64,000 nt of DNA from Arthrobacter sp. MYb213 (GCF_002979915.1 NZ_PCQA01000002.1:372001-436000), one strand, 5' to 3'. Positions 34,146 to 43,664 are shown, numbered from the stretch's first letter. Notes: generated by a model from the sequence alone, not told the origin. Translations and numbers: made by a program.

Positions 34146-35273
34146 ATGCTGGCACCTCACCATGTCCTGATGCAATCGTTGGCCGCTAATGCTAATGACT
34201 CCGGGCCCGCCGTAGAAGTTTTCGCGGATCCCACGTCAGCTGATGGCGTGCAGATCACTCATCTGCGTGACAAAGACCTGCCGGGCTTTGCACAGACCAT
34301 GGTGGTGGTGCGCACCTCCGGGTCAACCGGCCGCGCGAAGCGTACGGTCTTAAGCCTTTCGGCCATGGCAGCTAGCGCTGAAGCCACCGCCGAATACCTG
34401 GGGTTCGAGGGGCAATGGCTGCTTGCATTACCGGTGCACTACGTGGCCGGACTCAGCGTACTCACCCGTTCATTGTTCGCCGGAACTAACCCGGTGAGCA
34501 TGGACCTATCTGGTAGTTTCTCCGCGGACAAATTCGTGGACGCTGCCGAACAAATGGTGGAGGGCCGCCGACTCACCTCATTGGTGCCCACCCAACTGGC
34601 GCGATTGCTCGATAACCCAGAACCACGCACGGTGGCGGCGCTGAAACGATTTGATGCGATTCTGCTCGGCGGGGCGCGTGCCAGCAAAGACCTGCTCCAA
34701 AATTCACGCCATCTAGGTTTGAAAATCTTCCAGACCTACGGCTCTTCGGAAACCTCCGGCGGTCTGGTGTACAACGGCACCGCACTTCCCGGGGTGAAAC
34801 TTGCCGAGCGTGAAGGCAGGATTATGGTCTCCGGCCCCATGCTCGCAGACGGTTACGCTAATAATCCCGGAGCCACCGCCGAGCACTTCATCCTTCACGA
34901 GGGCTCACGTTGGTATCTCACCGATGATTTAGGCACCGTCAACGGAAATCGTTTAGAAATTGCAGGGCGCATCGATGATGTGATTAATACCGGTGGCGTG
35001 AAACTTTCCGCAGGGAAGATTGAGGGGCTGCTTGATGAGTTCTTCACGCAGTGCCTGATCCTGCCGGTACCCGACGCGCAATGGGGACAAAGTGTAGGTT
35101 TAGCCTATTCAGGCCCCACAAATACGGCAGAAGCCTTCGACGCTGTGCGCCAAACTATTGGTTCAACTGCGGTACCCAAATATGTCCAGCACTACCCGGC
35201 GGGGCTTCCGCAATTGCCCAACGGGAAATTTGATCGGCGCAAAATACTGGCTGCACTACTAGCCACGCACTGA
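34146..35273 (+). CDS. menE: o-Succinylbenzoate-CoA ligase
   Basis: A 375-residue adenylate-forming enzyme that makes the MenB substrate. The P-loop VVVRTSGSTGRAKRTVLS, the aromatic segment FQTYGSSETSGGLVYNG and the hinge LTDDLGTVNG with RIDDVINTGGVKLS are present. Shorter than Bacillus MenE (about 480) because the N-terminal region is reduced, as in other actinobacteria. ATG 34146 follows AAGGAGAAG. Cotranscribed with menB. Confidence 0.9.
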   Translation: MLAPHHVLMQSLAANANDSGPAVEVFADPTSADGVQITHLRDKDLPGFAQTMVVVRTSGSTGRAKRTVLSLSAMAASAEATAEYLGFEGQWLLALPVHYVAGLSVLTRSLFAGTNPVSMDLSGSFSADKFVDAAEQMVEGRRLTSLVPTQLARLLDNPEPRTVAALKRFDAILLGGARASKDLLQNSRHLGLKIFQTYGSSETSGGLVYNGTALPGVKLAEREGRIMVSGPMLADGYANNPGATAEHFILHEGSRWYLTDDLGTVNGNRLEIAGRIDDVINTGGVKLSAGKIEGLLDEFFTQCLILPVPDAQWGQSVGLAYSGPTNTAEAFDAVRQTIGSTAVPKYVQHYPAGLPQLPNGKFDRRKILAALLATH

Positions 35274-35349
35274 TCCGATTCGCCTTGCCCGTGGTTTCGC
35301 GGGAAACTAGAGGGTACGAGTTTTTTATTCACGCCGAAAGGAACGAGAA

Positions 35350-36234
35350 GTGGCAACGCTTTCCCAATGGGTCGCTGGCGCGCGACTGCGCACCCTACCC
35401 ATCGTTATTGCCCCGGTAGTCATTGGTACCGCGGCTGCAGTGGGTCAGACTGGCCAAGTCTCCTGGTTCCGTTTTGTGCTCGCCCTCTTAGTAGGGCTGC
35501 TGCTCCAAGTCGGCGTGAACTACTCTAATGACTACTCCGACGGAATCCGCGGGACCGATGATGAACGCGTCGGTCCGGTACGTTTGACCGGTTCCAAGTT
35601 AGCCACTCCCACACAGGTGCGAAACGCAGCCTTTGGGTGCTTCGGGCTTGCCGCGATCTTCGGCTTGCTGCTAGTGATACTTTCCTCGACCTGGCCATTG
35701 CTCTTAGTCGGGGTGGCCGCGATTTTCGCTGCATGGGGTTATACCGGAGGGAAGAACCCTTACGGTTACCGTGGCTGGGGCGACGTATACGTTTTCATTT
35801 TCTTTGGTCTGGTTGCCACCTTGGGAACCACCTATACGCAAAGTGGTCAGCTCACCATCGCAGCACTGCTCGGTGCCATCGGCACCGGCTTTATTGGCTG
35901 TGCATTGCTCATGGCAAATAACGTCCGAGATATTCCCACCGATAGTGAGGTTGGAAAAATCACCCTGGCGGTACGTCTAGGCGAGCAGTTGGCTCGCCTG
36001 AGCTATGTGTTGATGCTCAGTGTCGCTATCGTCCTGCCACTGCTGTTGACCGGATCCAATCCGTGGATGTGGCTGATCTTGCTGACCTTCGTGCCGGCCG
36101 CGGCGCCGAGCTGGGTGATGCTTCGAGAGCAGTCGCTACCGAAACTGGTAGTGGTGCTCAAACAGACCGGCATCGTCAACGTGGTTTATGCAGTGCTCTT
36201 TACTCTGGCCATTGTGCTGAACACCTGGCTATAA
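35350..36234 (+). CDS. menA: 1,4-dihydroxy-2-naphthoate polyprenyltransferase
   Basis: A 294-residue UbiA-superfamily membrane enzyme with about nine helices that attaches the polyprenyl tail, giving demethylmenaquinone. The first Asp-rich motif is NYSNDYSDGIRGTDD; the second is in NNVRDIPTDSEVGK. The N-terminal GARLRTLPIVIAPVVIGTA is typical of MenA. GTG start after AAGGAACGAGAA. With menB and menE upstream on the same strand it completes three steps of the pathway; menD, menF, menC and menG are not in the window. Confidence 0.93.
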   Translation: MATLSQWVAGARLRTLPIVIAPVVIGTAAAVGQTGQVSWFRFVLALLVGLLLQVGVNYSNDYSDGIRGTDDERVGPVRLTGSKLATPTQVRNAAFGCFGLAAIFGLLLVILSSTWPLLLVGVAAIFAAWGYTGGKNPYGYRGWGDVYVFIFFGLVATLGTTYTQSGQLTIAALLGAIGTGFIGCALLMANNVRDIPTDSEVGKITLAVRLGEQLARLSYVLMLSVAIVLPLLLTGSNPWMWLILLTFVPAAAPSWVMLREQSLPKLVVVLKQTGIVNVVYAVLFTLAIVLNTWL

Positions 36235-36236
36235 CT

Positions 36237-36278
36237 AAGAAGCCTTCCAAGTTTTTGAACTTGGAAGGCTTCTTTTTT
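36237..36278. terminator. Intrinsic terminator after menA
   Basis: A perfect 17-bp stem (36237-36253 and 36258-36274, core AAGCCTTCCAAG) with loop TTTG is followed by a T-run. It overlaps the end of the convergent DUF4229 gene. Confidence 0.92.
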
Positions 36279-36558
36279 ATTTGTCGTCTGTACGGAGTTT
36301 TTCGTCGTAAGCGTCCTCGATGGCTTCTTCGGCCAGCTGAGAATCGGTCTTCGACGCTGAGGTTTTGGCGAACGCATTGCGTGCGTCTTCATTGGCTGCC
36401 AGACGTAATTTGTTAAAGAACAAATAGGTCACGGCAAAAGCGATTACCAGGGCAATGAGGCCTGCGGTGAAGATCGGCCAGAGCATTAGTTTCCACAGTG
36501 CCAAGAAGACAACGAGGAACAAGCCCAACCGAATCACCGAATATTTCAGAAACTGCAT
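36277..36558 (-). CDS. DUF4229 small membrane protein
   Basis: A 93-residue protein with two membrane helices (about residues 5-22 and 28-48) and a charged tail rich in Ala, Asp, Glu and Lys (about 50-93). It matches the DUF4229 family, often found near menaquinone and cytochrome c maturation genes in actinobacteria. No function is known. The stop codon lies just inside the T-run of the menA terminator. Confidence 0.75.
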   Translation of the reverse strand: MQFLKYSVIRLGLFLVVFLALWKLMLWPIFTAGLIALVIAFAVTYLFFNKLRLAANEDARNAFAKTSASKTDSQLAEEAIEDAYDEKLRTDDK

Positions 36559-36611
36559 ACGTTAAAGTCTACCGATGAACCTGTGAGCCAGATTGTCACT
36601 AGACTAGAGTC

Positions 36612-37004
36612 ATGGTCCGCTTTATTATTTTTGCTGCACTCATTTCGGTGGCACTCATGATCTATACATTGATCGAGTGTGCTCGCACCGAACGACATCG
36701 GGTGCGCTCCTTGCCTAAGACGGCATGGATCATCATTATCATCGTACTTCCCCTGATCGGGGCGGGTTTGTGGTTTGTTCTAGGACGCCCACAGGCTGCC
36801 TCAACTGGCCCAGCTAATAAACAAAGCGCCCCAGATGATGACGAGGATTTCTTGCGTCAACTAGAAATCTGGCGACGTCAGCAACAGCGTGAGTCCGAGC
36901 TGAAGGCACGTGAGGAAGAACTCAAACGAAAAGAAGACGACAAGAAGAATCCGAAGAAGGATGACTCTTCGGACGACTCAGATACTCAGCCCAAAGACCT
37001 TTAG
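36612..37004 (+). CDS. PLDc_N-domain membrane protein
   Basis: A 130-residue protein with an N-terminal helix pair (about residues 4-20 and 38-58) matching the PLDc_N domain: IYTLIECARTERHRVRSLPK, then WIIIIIVLPLIGAGLWFVLG. The second half is very charged (DEDFLRQLEIW, runs of Glu, Lys and Asp) and likely forms a cytoplasmic helix or coiled coil. The domain also precedes phospholipase D-like synthases but here stands alone. Role unknown. Confidence 0.75.
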   Translation: MVRFIIFAALISVALMIYTLIECARTERHRVRSLPKTAWIIIIIVLPLIGAGLWFVLGRPQAASTGPANKQSAPDDDEDFLRQLEIWRRQQQRESELKAREEELKRKEDDKKNPKKDDSSDDSDTQPKDL

Positions 37005-37024
37005 AACCTTTGGCTTCGTTACCT

Positions 37025-37054
37025 CGTAGGGCCCGGCATTTGCCGGGCCCTACG
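37025..37054. terminator. Terminator after the PLDc_N gene
   Basis: A perfect 14-bp stem CGTAGGGCCCGGCA with complement and 2-base loop, 20 bp after the stop. Confidence 0.75.
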
Positions 37055-37178
37055 ATGCTTTAGAGACCGTTTCGCGCGCTCATCCAAATCCAAGATCATC
37101 GAGAGTACCCGGTGCCTAGGGTAGGGCTCTCACGAGCCGGATAATAAGCGCACCCAGATCCCGTATAAGGCGGAAAAT

Positions 37179-37228
37179 AAAAGCTCCCCGAAGGATAGCC
37201 ACTAAGGCGGATCCCGCGGGGAGCTTTT
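37179..37228 (-). terminator. Terminator of the cytochrome c maturation operon
   Basis: AAAAGCTCCCCG (37179-37190) pairs with CGGGGAGCTTTT (37217-37228), followed on the minus strand by TATTTT. The loop is 26 bases. It lies 20 bp after the ccsB stop. Confidence 0.8.
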
Positions 37229-37248
37229 GAACTCTTACCGAGCGGACG

Positions 37249-38319
37249 TTAGACGCCGGCGTAAGAGTGCAGTCCGTCAAAGAAGATGTTCACGATGGTG
37301 AAGTTGAAAATCACGCAGCCGTAGCCAATGATGGACAACCAGGCAGAGCGTGGGCCGGTCCAGCCGCCGGTGGCACGTGCGTGCAGGTAGCCCGCGTAGA
37401 CTACCCAAATCACGAAGGACCAGACTTCCTTTGGATCCCAGCCCCAGTAGCGTCCCCAGGCGGCTTCAGCCCAGATAGCTCCAGCCATCACGGTGAAGGT
37501 CCACATCACAAACGAGATGGTGTTGATACGGTAGGCAAAGTTTTCTAAGGCACCGGCACCAGGAACCAGACGCATGAATGGAAGCTTGTCTGGTAGACCG
37601 CTTGCAATCTTATTCATCCGCGAGTGTTGGATCAGCTGCAGAACGTTCATGGCAAAGCTGATGGAGAACAGTGCCGAAGCAAATACCGCGATAGATACGT
37701 GGATGACGATCCATGGGCTCTGCAAGGCCGGCACCAGGTGTCCCAAGGGGGTTGGGAAGCCCATCGTTGCACCACAGAGCATCAAGGTTACTAGACCGAT
37801 GATGAAGCTACCCATGAAGCGCAGATCCTTGAAGAACAGCACCACCAGGTAAACCACCGCGACCACCAAGGCGCCGGTGGAGAGGAACTCATACATGTTG
37901 CCCCACGGCACACGGTGTGCTGCCACACCGCGGGAGATGACAGCGAAACCATGCATGGCTACACCCAGCCAAGACAATACCAACGCAATCCGAGCCATAT
38001 TTCGGTTCGAAGAGTGTTCGGTGTAGTTCATTTTGTCGTTGACAACGTTTTCACTGACGTTGTCCGCTCGTGGGATAGGGCCCCCACGCTTTGGGCTTCG
38101 TGGTGCCGACCCGGAGGTGGCTGCCGCGCCCACTAGCATTTCGGAGTCACGTTTAAGCGCTGCCGCATCAATTTCACTGATGGTCTTGTTACTCTTGGCC
38201 AGATCAAGTGCGAAGAGGATGAAGGCAACCATATAGACGAACGCCGAAAGCAACATAAACAGCTGGCTATAATTGCCCAGTGCTTCGTTGATTGGCGCGA
38301 GATTTGAGCCGTTAGGCAT
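37249..38319 (-). CDS. ccsB: Cytochrome c maturation protein CcsB/CcsA (system II heme handling)
   Basis: A 356-residue membrane protein with eight or so helices. The heme-handling tryptophan-rich motif is WGRYWGWDPKEVWSFVIWVV near residue 290, and conserved histidines lie in VAMHGFAVIS, WIVIHVSIAVF and GYLHARATGG. It works with ResB to move heme and attach it to apocytochromes outside the membrane. An acidic/basic cytoplasmic loop of about 60 residues (about 45-105) separates helix 1 from the rest. AAGGAG precedes ATG 38319, which overlaps resB by 8 bp. Confidence 0.92.
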   Translation of the reverse strand: MPNGSNLAPINEALGNYSQLFMLLSAFVYMVAFILFALDLAKSNKTISEIDAAALKRDSEMLVGAAATSGSAPRSPKRGGPIPRADNVSENVVNDKMNYTEHSSNRNMARIALVLSWLGVAMHGFAVISRGVAAHRVPWGNMYEFLSTGALVVAVVYLVVLFFKDLRFMGSFIIGLVTLMLCGATMGFPTPLGHLVPALQSPWIVIHVSIAVFASALFSISFAMNVLQLIQHSRMNKIASGLPDKLPFMRLVPGAGALENFAYRINTISFVMWTFTVMAGAIWAEAAWGRYWGWDPKEVWSFVIWVVYAGYLHARATGGWTGPRSAWLSIIGYGCVIFNFTIVNIFFDGLHSYAGV

Positions 38320-39940
38320 TTACTTCTCCTTGGTCCTGCTTCTGGCTGGCCAATGGCCACTTGCTATCAAAGATATTGTGCAACTCTGTGGACTCACGTT
38401 CAAGACGTGGATCCTCGCCACGGGCCAACAGAGCATATTCGACGCTGCGCTGGCCATTGTCATTCTTTAGCTTCACCCAGACGCGACGACGCGGGGTGAA
38501 CAGCGAAACTGCCAATCCGGCCAAAGCCAAAAACGAAAAGACAGCGATCGGCTTTTTACTCGGATCGTAGTTTACGTCTACCCCGATGAATCGTTTCAGA
38601 TCATCGAAGGTGATGCTGCCTTTGCCATCTGGCAATTCATAAGTCTGACCTGCTTCAAGCACAATGCCACCGGCATCGAGATTGCGCGAGTTGAGTTCGG
38701 TGAGCTTGTCAGTGTCCAGCACATAGACGTTTTGCGGTACACCGTCATCTAGGCCCAGGTTTCCGGAAAAGGAGTTTAGGTGTAGCTGTGGATTGATCGC
38801 ATTAGGATCACCTGAAATTCCAAACCCTGTTTCATCCACCAGTGCGGTGGGCAACAAGAATCCTTGGAATCCCAACTGTTCTGGTTGCGCGTCAGGGGCT
38901 TTGATTACCATCAAGGAGGTGTACACGGAGTCTTGCGGAACGGAGACGACCGGTCCGGAGAATGCCACATCCCCATTGCCGTCCCTGACCGTCACTACCG
39001 GCGCATAGCCGTTACCGACCAAGTAAACGTCTGCACCGTTAATGCGCAACGGATGATTAACCTTGATTTCTTCTTCGACAGGCTCTGCATCGGCTGAACG
39101 CCGAGTTTCCACATGGGCGGTGAAGTCCAGCGGCTGGCCAAAGTGTGTCTTGGACTCACGGTCAAAGACAATATCGAATTTGTTAAGTTTCACCGAGTAC
39201 GGCGTAAGATTTTCGGGATTAAAATTCGTGCCAGGAGTGAAGGAGTCGTAAGAAACGAGGGAGTTCACAAAGGTCTCCCCCTCCACGATGACTCGCTGGC
39301 CACCATAACCGAAGGCACCACCAATGGCCACCGAAATAAGCACACCAATCAACGAAATATGGAAGGTAAGGTTTCCAATTTCACGAGTGTAACCACGCTC
39401 TGCGGCCACCGAACGTCCGGTCGCATCGGATCGACGTTCCACTCGGTAACCACGTTTACGCAGTACCTTGTAGGCATCATCGATGACTTCATCATCGCTG
39501 GGAGTACCTACCTCACCTTCGACCAGCGTCAGGGAGGTGTACTGAGGTAGACGGTCAAGCTTGGACGGTGTACGTGGCGGAGGGGTGCGCAAGGCTTGAG
39601 CATGCTTTTTTACTCGCGGAATAATACATCCGACCAACGAGATAAACAGCAAAATATAGATCGCTGAGAACCACGCGGAGGAATACACATCAAAAAGCTG
39701 GAACCTGTCGAGCCACGGGCCGGAGACCGGGTTATTTTCCAGATATTGGTTAACGGTTTCCGGGTTCATTGATCGCTGCGGGAAGATTGATCCTGGAACT
39801 GCTGCGACCGCGAGCAGTAGCAGCAAGAAGAGCGCCGTCGGCATGGAAGTCAGTTGCGTCCAGATCCAGCGGAGGGACCCGAGCAAGCCCAAGGCTGGTG
39901 CATCGCTGCGGCCTTTAGCACTGCGTTTATTTTTCGCCAT
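38312..39940 (-). CDS. resB: Cytochrome c maturation protein ResB
   Basis: A 542-residue partner of CcsB. Three N-terminal helices (about residues 30-50, 85-105 and 195-215), a large external domain of about 220 residues and a final helix (about 460-480, IAVFSFLALAGLAVSLF) match ResB/Ccs1. Family sequence includes FPQRSMNPETVNQYLE and RGYTREIGNLTFHISLIGVL. The start overlaps the ccdA stop by one base (TAATG), so translation is coupled. Confidence 0.92.
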   Translation of the reverse strand: MAKNKRSAKGRSDAPALGLLGSLRWIWTQLTSMPTALFLLLLLAVAAVPGSIFPQRSMNPETVNQYLENNPVSGPWLDRFQLFDVYSSAWFSAIYILLFISLVGCIIPRVKKHAQALRTPPPRTPSKLDRLPQYTSLTLVEGEVGTPSDDEVIDDAYKVLRKRGYRVERRSDATGRSVAAERGYTREIGNLTFHISLIGVLISVAIGGAFGYGGQRVIVEGETFVNSLVSYDSFTPGTNFNPENLTPYSVKLNKFDIVFDRESKTHFGQPLDFTAHVETRRSADAEPVEEEIKVNHPLRINGADVYLVGNGYAPVVTVRDGNGDVAFSGPVVSVPQDSVYTSLMVIKAPDAQPEQLGFQGFLLPTALVDETGFGISGDPNAINPQLHLNSFSGNLGLDDGVPQNVYVLDTDKLTELNSRNLDAGGIVLEAGQTYELPDGKGSITFDDLKRFIGVDVNYDPSKKPIAVFSFLALAGLAVSLFTPRRRVWVKLKNDNGQRSVEYALLARGEDPRLERESTELHNIFDSKWPLASQKQDQGEVNA

Positions 39941-40710
39941 TAAATCGGCAACCTCACTTCATTGGCAAACCAGTTTTGTAGTTCTGCGACCCAGCTTCCC
40001 CAAAGCCCGGTCATCATGACCACACCAAGCAGAATCAGCATTCCGCCTCCCAGACGCATCACCAGCAGTTGGTGGCGGCGGAAGAATGCCAGCGCCCGCA
40101 TGCCACGCTGTAGTCCTAGGGCAATCCCAATAAAGGGAAGGCCCAATCCCAAACAATAAAACGCGGTTAATAACGTTCCGCGACCCACATTCGGATCGGT
40201 TCCTGTCGACATGATCAGTACGGCACTGAGCGTAGGACCAATGCACGGGGCCCAGCCTAGTCCGAAGGTGAACCCCAAGATGGGGGCTCCCCACAGGCCG
40301 GCCGGCGGCTTGCGGTGAATTTTACGGTCACGTTGCAACCATGAAATACCGCCCATGAAGACGACACCCATAATCACCACGACAAGACCCAATACCTGGG
40401 TCACCCAGGCACCTTCAAATCTCAACCAAGCCGTGGCCTGGCTAAAGAGTACTCCGATGGCAATAAAAACTACCGAGAATCCAAGGACAAAGAGCAGCAC
40501 CCCAAGTAGTACTCGCCCACGGCGGTGTTCGCGTAGGTCAGCACCCGTCAGCCCAGTGACGTAGCCAAGATATCCGGGGACCAGAGGCAGTACACAAGGT
40601 GAAAGGAATGAAACGAGACCCGCTAATAAAGCCACCGGCGCGGCCAACAGCAAAGAGCCGTCCAGCACAATGTCGGCAAAGGGATTCGACGTAGTCAACA
40701 GGTTGCTCAC
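39940..40710 (-). CDS. ccdA: Thiol-disulfide electron carrier CcdA
   Basis: A 256-residue DsbD-type membrane protein with six helices that brings reducing power across the membrane to keep apocytochrome cysteines reduced. The two functional cysteines lie in SFLSPCVLPLVPGYLGYVTG (helix 1) and LGWAPCIGPTLSAVL (helix 4). A GTG start overlaps the tlpA stop by 4 bp (GTGA). Confidence 0.93.
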   Translation of the reverse strand: MSNLLTTSNPFADIVLDGSLLLAAPVALLAGLVSFLSPCVLPLVPGYLGYVTGLTGADLREHRRGRVLLGVLLFVLGFSVVFIAIGVLFSQATAWLRFEGAWVTQVLGLVVVIMGVVFMGGISWLQRDRKIHRKPPAGLWGAPILGFTFGLGWAPCIGPTLSAVLIMSTGTDPNVGRGTLLTAFYCLGLGLPFIGIALGLQRGMRALAFFRRHQLLVMRLGGGMLILLGVVMMTGLWGSWVAELQNWFANEVRLPI

Positions 40711-41330
40711 AATTCTTCGGTGAGTGCTGTATCGATCAGTGTCTCCAGGATCTTAGGGTCAACCGCGCCGATCACACGTGCACGGACTCGTCCCTTACGA
40801 TCAAGTACCAAGGTGGAAGGTACTGCCTGTAACGGAACATATTTGGTCATTGCCAGCTGAATCTGGCCATCGGTGTCTTGGATCGACTCGTATGGGATCT
40901 CAAAGGTGCGTTCGAAGGCTTGTGATGCTTCGGCTTCGTCACGGACGTTGACTCCGATAAATGGAACCTTGTCACCAAATTCTTCGGAGAGTTCTTTCAG
41001 ATGTGGTGCCTCGATGCGGCATGGGGCGCACGCGGCGTACCAAAAGTTGAGGACCACTGGTTTGCCGCGCATCGCGCTGAGATCAACGGTGGTTCCTTGG
41101 TAGGTTTTAGAGTTGATCTCGATTGGCTCGGTACGTTTTTCGACCGCGTATTCTTCGACGGCTCCGTCACCGGCAATGTAGTTCTTGTTGTCTCCGGAAC
41201 GCGCCTGTTTGGCAAGCGGATCCTCGGTGACCGTGCAGGCGGCCAGTGGCACAGCGACCGCAGCAACCAACATCGAGCGCAACATGGTGCGCCGATTTAG
41301 GAAGCGAGGATTCTGTGAGGACTCATTCAT
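40707..41330 (-). CDS. resA: TlpA/ResA-type thioredoxin lipoprotein
   Basis: A 207-residue extracytoplasmic thioredoxin. An Arg-Arg and hydrophobic signal ends in a lipobox LAACTV, so it is probably a lipoprotein. The redox motif is CAPC in FWYAACAPCRIEAPHL, and the cis-proline loop is LQAVPSTLVLDRKGRV. It probably receives electrons from CcdA and reduces apocytochrome c. ATG 41330 follows GGAG; a TTG one codon earlier is possible. Two bases after the phosphatase-like gene. Confidence 0.9.
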   Translation of the reverse strand: MNESSQNPRFLNRRTMLRSMLVAAVAVPLAACTVTEDPLAKQARSGDNKNYIAGDGAVEEYAVEKRTEPIEINSKTYQGTTVDLSAMRGKPVVLNFWYAACAPCRIEAPHLKELSEEFGDKVPFIGVNVRDEAEASQAFERTFEIPYESIQDTDGQIQLAMTKYVPLQAVPSTLVLDRKGRVRARVIGAVDPKILETLIDTALTEEL

Positions 41331-41335
41331 CAACT

Positions 41336-41998
41336 TTAAGCTCCAGGGATGTTCGCCGCGCCAGCCAGCAGGTCTGGGCTCGGTTCGGTGTAGTTCACGG
41401 AGCGAAGTTCGTCTCCGTCAAATTCAAAACTGGTAATTGAGGTCAACGTGCATTCGCGCGCTCGCGGATCGTGGAAAAGGCGTTTGCCTTCGGCATCGCG
41501 GCGGGTCACCCAAATAGGTAGCTGGTGGCTCACGATGATGATTTCTGCACCATCTCCGTGTTCGGCGAGGGCAGCGTGGCGTTGTTCGTCCATGGCCAGG
41601 CGCATTCGAGCAACCTGTTCCACATAAGGTTCACCCCAGGAAGGCCGCAGCGGGTTACGCAGCAACGGCCAATAGCGCGGGTTTTTCAGCTGCGACTTGA
41701 TCTGCGCTAAACCTTCAAAACTATTTCCGGCTTCGATGACTCGTTCATCGGTGATGATTGGTAAGTCCAGTGCCTGCGCGGTTGGTTGCGCGGTCTGCTG
41801 GGCCCGAATGAGCGGGGAGGCGACCAAACGAACTACGTTGGCGCCTTCGGCCTGCCGCTTGGCGAAGTATTCTCCGGCACGGTCTGCCATCTGGAATCCC
41901 AGCTCGGAGAGTCCGAATCCTGGGATGCGACCATACAACACGCGGTCCGGGTTGAGAACTTCCCCGTGGCGCAACAAATGAACGGTTGAAACTGGCAT
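41336..41998 (-). CDS. Histidine phosphatase family protein (phosphoglycerate-mutase-like)
   Basis: A 220-residue histidine phosphatase. The phosphohistidine motif VHLLRHGEVLNP, an Arg in ASPLIRAQQTAQ and the later His in IIIVSHQLPIWV are all present, so it should be active. The substrate is unknown; such genes lie first in actinobacterial cytochrome c maturation operons, as in M. tuberculosis (Rv0525 before Rv0526-Rv0529). Whether it helps that process is not known. Confidence 0.85.
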   Translation of the reverse strand: MPVSTVHLLRHGEVLNPDRVLYGRIPGFGLSELGFQMADRAGEYFAKRQAEGANVVRLVASPLIRAQQTAQPTAQALDLPIITDERVIEAGNSFEGLAQIKSQLKNPRYWPLLRNPLRPSWGEPYVEQVARMRLAMDEQRHAALAEHGDGAEIIIVSHQLPIWVTRRDAEGKRLFHDPRARECTLTSITSFEFDGDELRSVNYTEPSPDLLAGAANIPGA

Positions 41999-42182
41999 GG
42001 TTACAGTCTCTCAAACAATCAACCTAAAAGATGAAAATTGTGGCCACGATCAAGTATTCACAGCATCCGCATGGGATTCCCATATCAAAAAACCATCCTT
42101 TTGGAGGGCCTGATCACAATCGCTACCAACTAGGCTAGAAGATAGAGAAAATCGATAGCTCAGCAACATGCAAAGGACGGTT

Positions 42183-42938
42183 ATGAGCACCAACGATCCT
42201 AACCAGCCGGGACAGCCGTACAACCCTGCGGCAGGCTCCGGAAATTCGACCCCTAACCCTTACGGTGAGAATCCATACGGCGGGCAGCCCAACCCCTATG
42301 GCCAAAATGCGGGGCAACAGCAGCCCCCACAGTTCCAGCAGTATCCGCAGCAAGGTGGATACGCTCCGGTGCAGCCACCGACCGAGCGCCCTAAAACGCT
42401 GCAGATCGCGTTCTTATTGATCGTGCTTGCCGGAGTGTTTAACGCCGCTTCAAGCTGGCTAGTCAATAGCACCAATCTTATTGGTAACGTCATCACTTCG
42501 CAGTGGACGTTATTCGAAGAGCAGATGCGTACCTCGATGGAGTCCAACAGCGATCCTGCGGTCAATGCCGAGCTTGAAAAAATGCTCGCCAATCCTGACG
42601 CCTTCATGGCGCAGATCTCCTCGTCGATGACCAGCTTCACCATCGTTGGCATGATCATCAGCCTGTTGGCTTACTTCTTAGTTGGTTTTTTTGTTGGTCG
42701 TGGCGTTGGCGCAATGCGTATTATCGCCACCATCTTTGCAGCCCTATCGATAATCAGCTTGCTGATGTACCTGCCAATGATCAGCATGTACGCGAACTCC
42801 TCAGACACCATGATGATCAACGTAGTATTCACCCTCAGCGTGGTGCTCGGTATCGTGGGCGTAGTTTTTGCTTGGTTGCCTGAGTCTTCCAAGTACATCG
42901 TTGCGCGCCGCATGGCTCGCCGCGCCGGCTACCGCTAA
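42183..42938 (+). CDS. Membrane protein with Pro/Gln/Asn-rich N terminus
   Basis: A 251-residue protein. Residues 1-70 are low-complexity and rich in Pro, Gly, Asn, Gln and Tyr (NPYGENPYGGQPNPYG, QQPPQFQQYPQQG), as in many actinobacterial membrane proteins. Four hydrophobic helices follow at about 80-100, 145-170, 180-200 and 205-225, with a mostly polar segment between the first two. AAAGGA precedes ATG 42183; an in-frame ATG five codons upstream lacks one. No function known. Confidence 0.75.
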   Translation: MSTNDPNQPGQPYNPAAGSGNSTPNPYGENPYGGQPNPYGQNAGQQQPPQFQQYPQQGGYAPVQPPTERPKTLQIAFLLIVLAGVFNAASSWLVNSTNLIGNVITSQWTLFEEQMRTSMESNSDPAVNAELEKMLANPDAFMAQISSSMTSFTIVGMIISLLAYFLVGFFVGRGVGAMRIIATIFAALSIISLLMYLPMISMYANSSDTMMINVVFTLSVVLGIVGVVFAWLPESSKYIVARRMARRAGYR

Positions 42939-42969
42939 GCCGTACAGGCATTCTGCTTTCTGCCTTAAC

Positions 42970-43013
42970 AACCTAGGTCACGACTTGTCATAAGTCGTGA
43001 CCTAGGTTTTTTC
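42970..43013. terminator. Intrinsic terminator between the membrane protein gene and rex
   Basis: A perfect 17-bp stem (42970-42986 and 42992-43008, core CCTAGGTCACGAC), loop GTCAT, then a T-run. The genes converge. Confidence 0.9.
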
Positions 43014-43028
43014 TTTGGCTATTCGTCT

Positions 43029-43664
43029 TTAGCTTTGAACCGCGTGATAGGCCAAGATCTGTAATTCGGTGGACAGATCCACGCGGCGCACAATCATCCC
43101 GGCAGGAATACGCAAGGGGCGAGGCGCGAAGCTAAGTACCGACTTCACCCCATGCGTTGCCAATGCATAAATCAATTCTTGGGCGGCCTCCCCCGGAACG
43201 GCAAGCACCGCAATATTGATTTGTTCTCGGCGGATCACCTCGCCCAGGGTGCCAATTGGCTCAACTATAAGGTCTCCGACTTCACTGCCGATTAAGCTTG
43301 GAGACGTATCAAGAATCGCTCGGACCTGGAAACCACGACTGGCAAAGCCTGCGTAGCCGCTCAAGGCGCGTCCCAGGTTACCTGCACCAAGGATGACTAC
43401 CCGCCAGTCTCGGTTCAATCCCAGCGTCCTGTTGATATGTTCGGCCAGTTCGGTCACCACATATCCCACGCCGCGGGTCCCATAAGATCCCAGCAATGAA
43501 AGATCTTTACGCAGAATTGCCGGGTTAACACCGGCTTCTTTGGCCAGAACACCCGAACTCGTGCGTTCGGTACCTTGGGCTTCGAATGCGTTCAGCGCGC
43601 GCAGATATTGCGTCAATCGAGTCAATGTTGCTTCGGGTAATACCCGCGGCTCAGGCTCAGTCAT
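43029..43664 (-). CDS. rex: Redox-sensing repressor Rex
   Basis: A 211-residue repressor that senses NADH/NAD+ and controls respiratory genes. The N-terminal winged helix (about residues 8-80) has the DNA-binding stretch KEAGVNPAILRKDLSLLGSY and the wing TRGVGYVV. The C-terminal Rossmann domain begins VVILGAGNLGRALSGYAGF, and a C-terminal helix completes the swapped dimer. In Streptomyces rex lies before hemA; here no hem gene is in view and it follows a glutaredoxin-like gene. No clear Shine-Dalgarno sequence is seen. Confidence 0.9.
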   Translation of the reverse strand: MTEPEPRVLPEATLTRLTQYLRALNAFEAQGTERTSSGVLAKEAGVNPAILRKDLSLLGSYGTRGVGYVVTELAEHINRTLGLNRDWRVVILGAGNLGRALSGYAGFASRGFQVRAILDTSPSLIGSEVGDLIVEPIGTLGEVIRREQINIAVLAVPGEAAQELIYALATHGVKSVLSFAPRPLRIPAGMIVRRVDLSTELQILAYHAVQS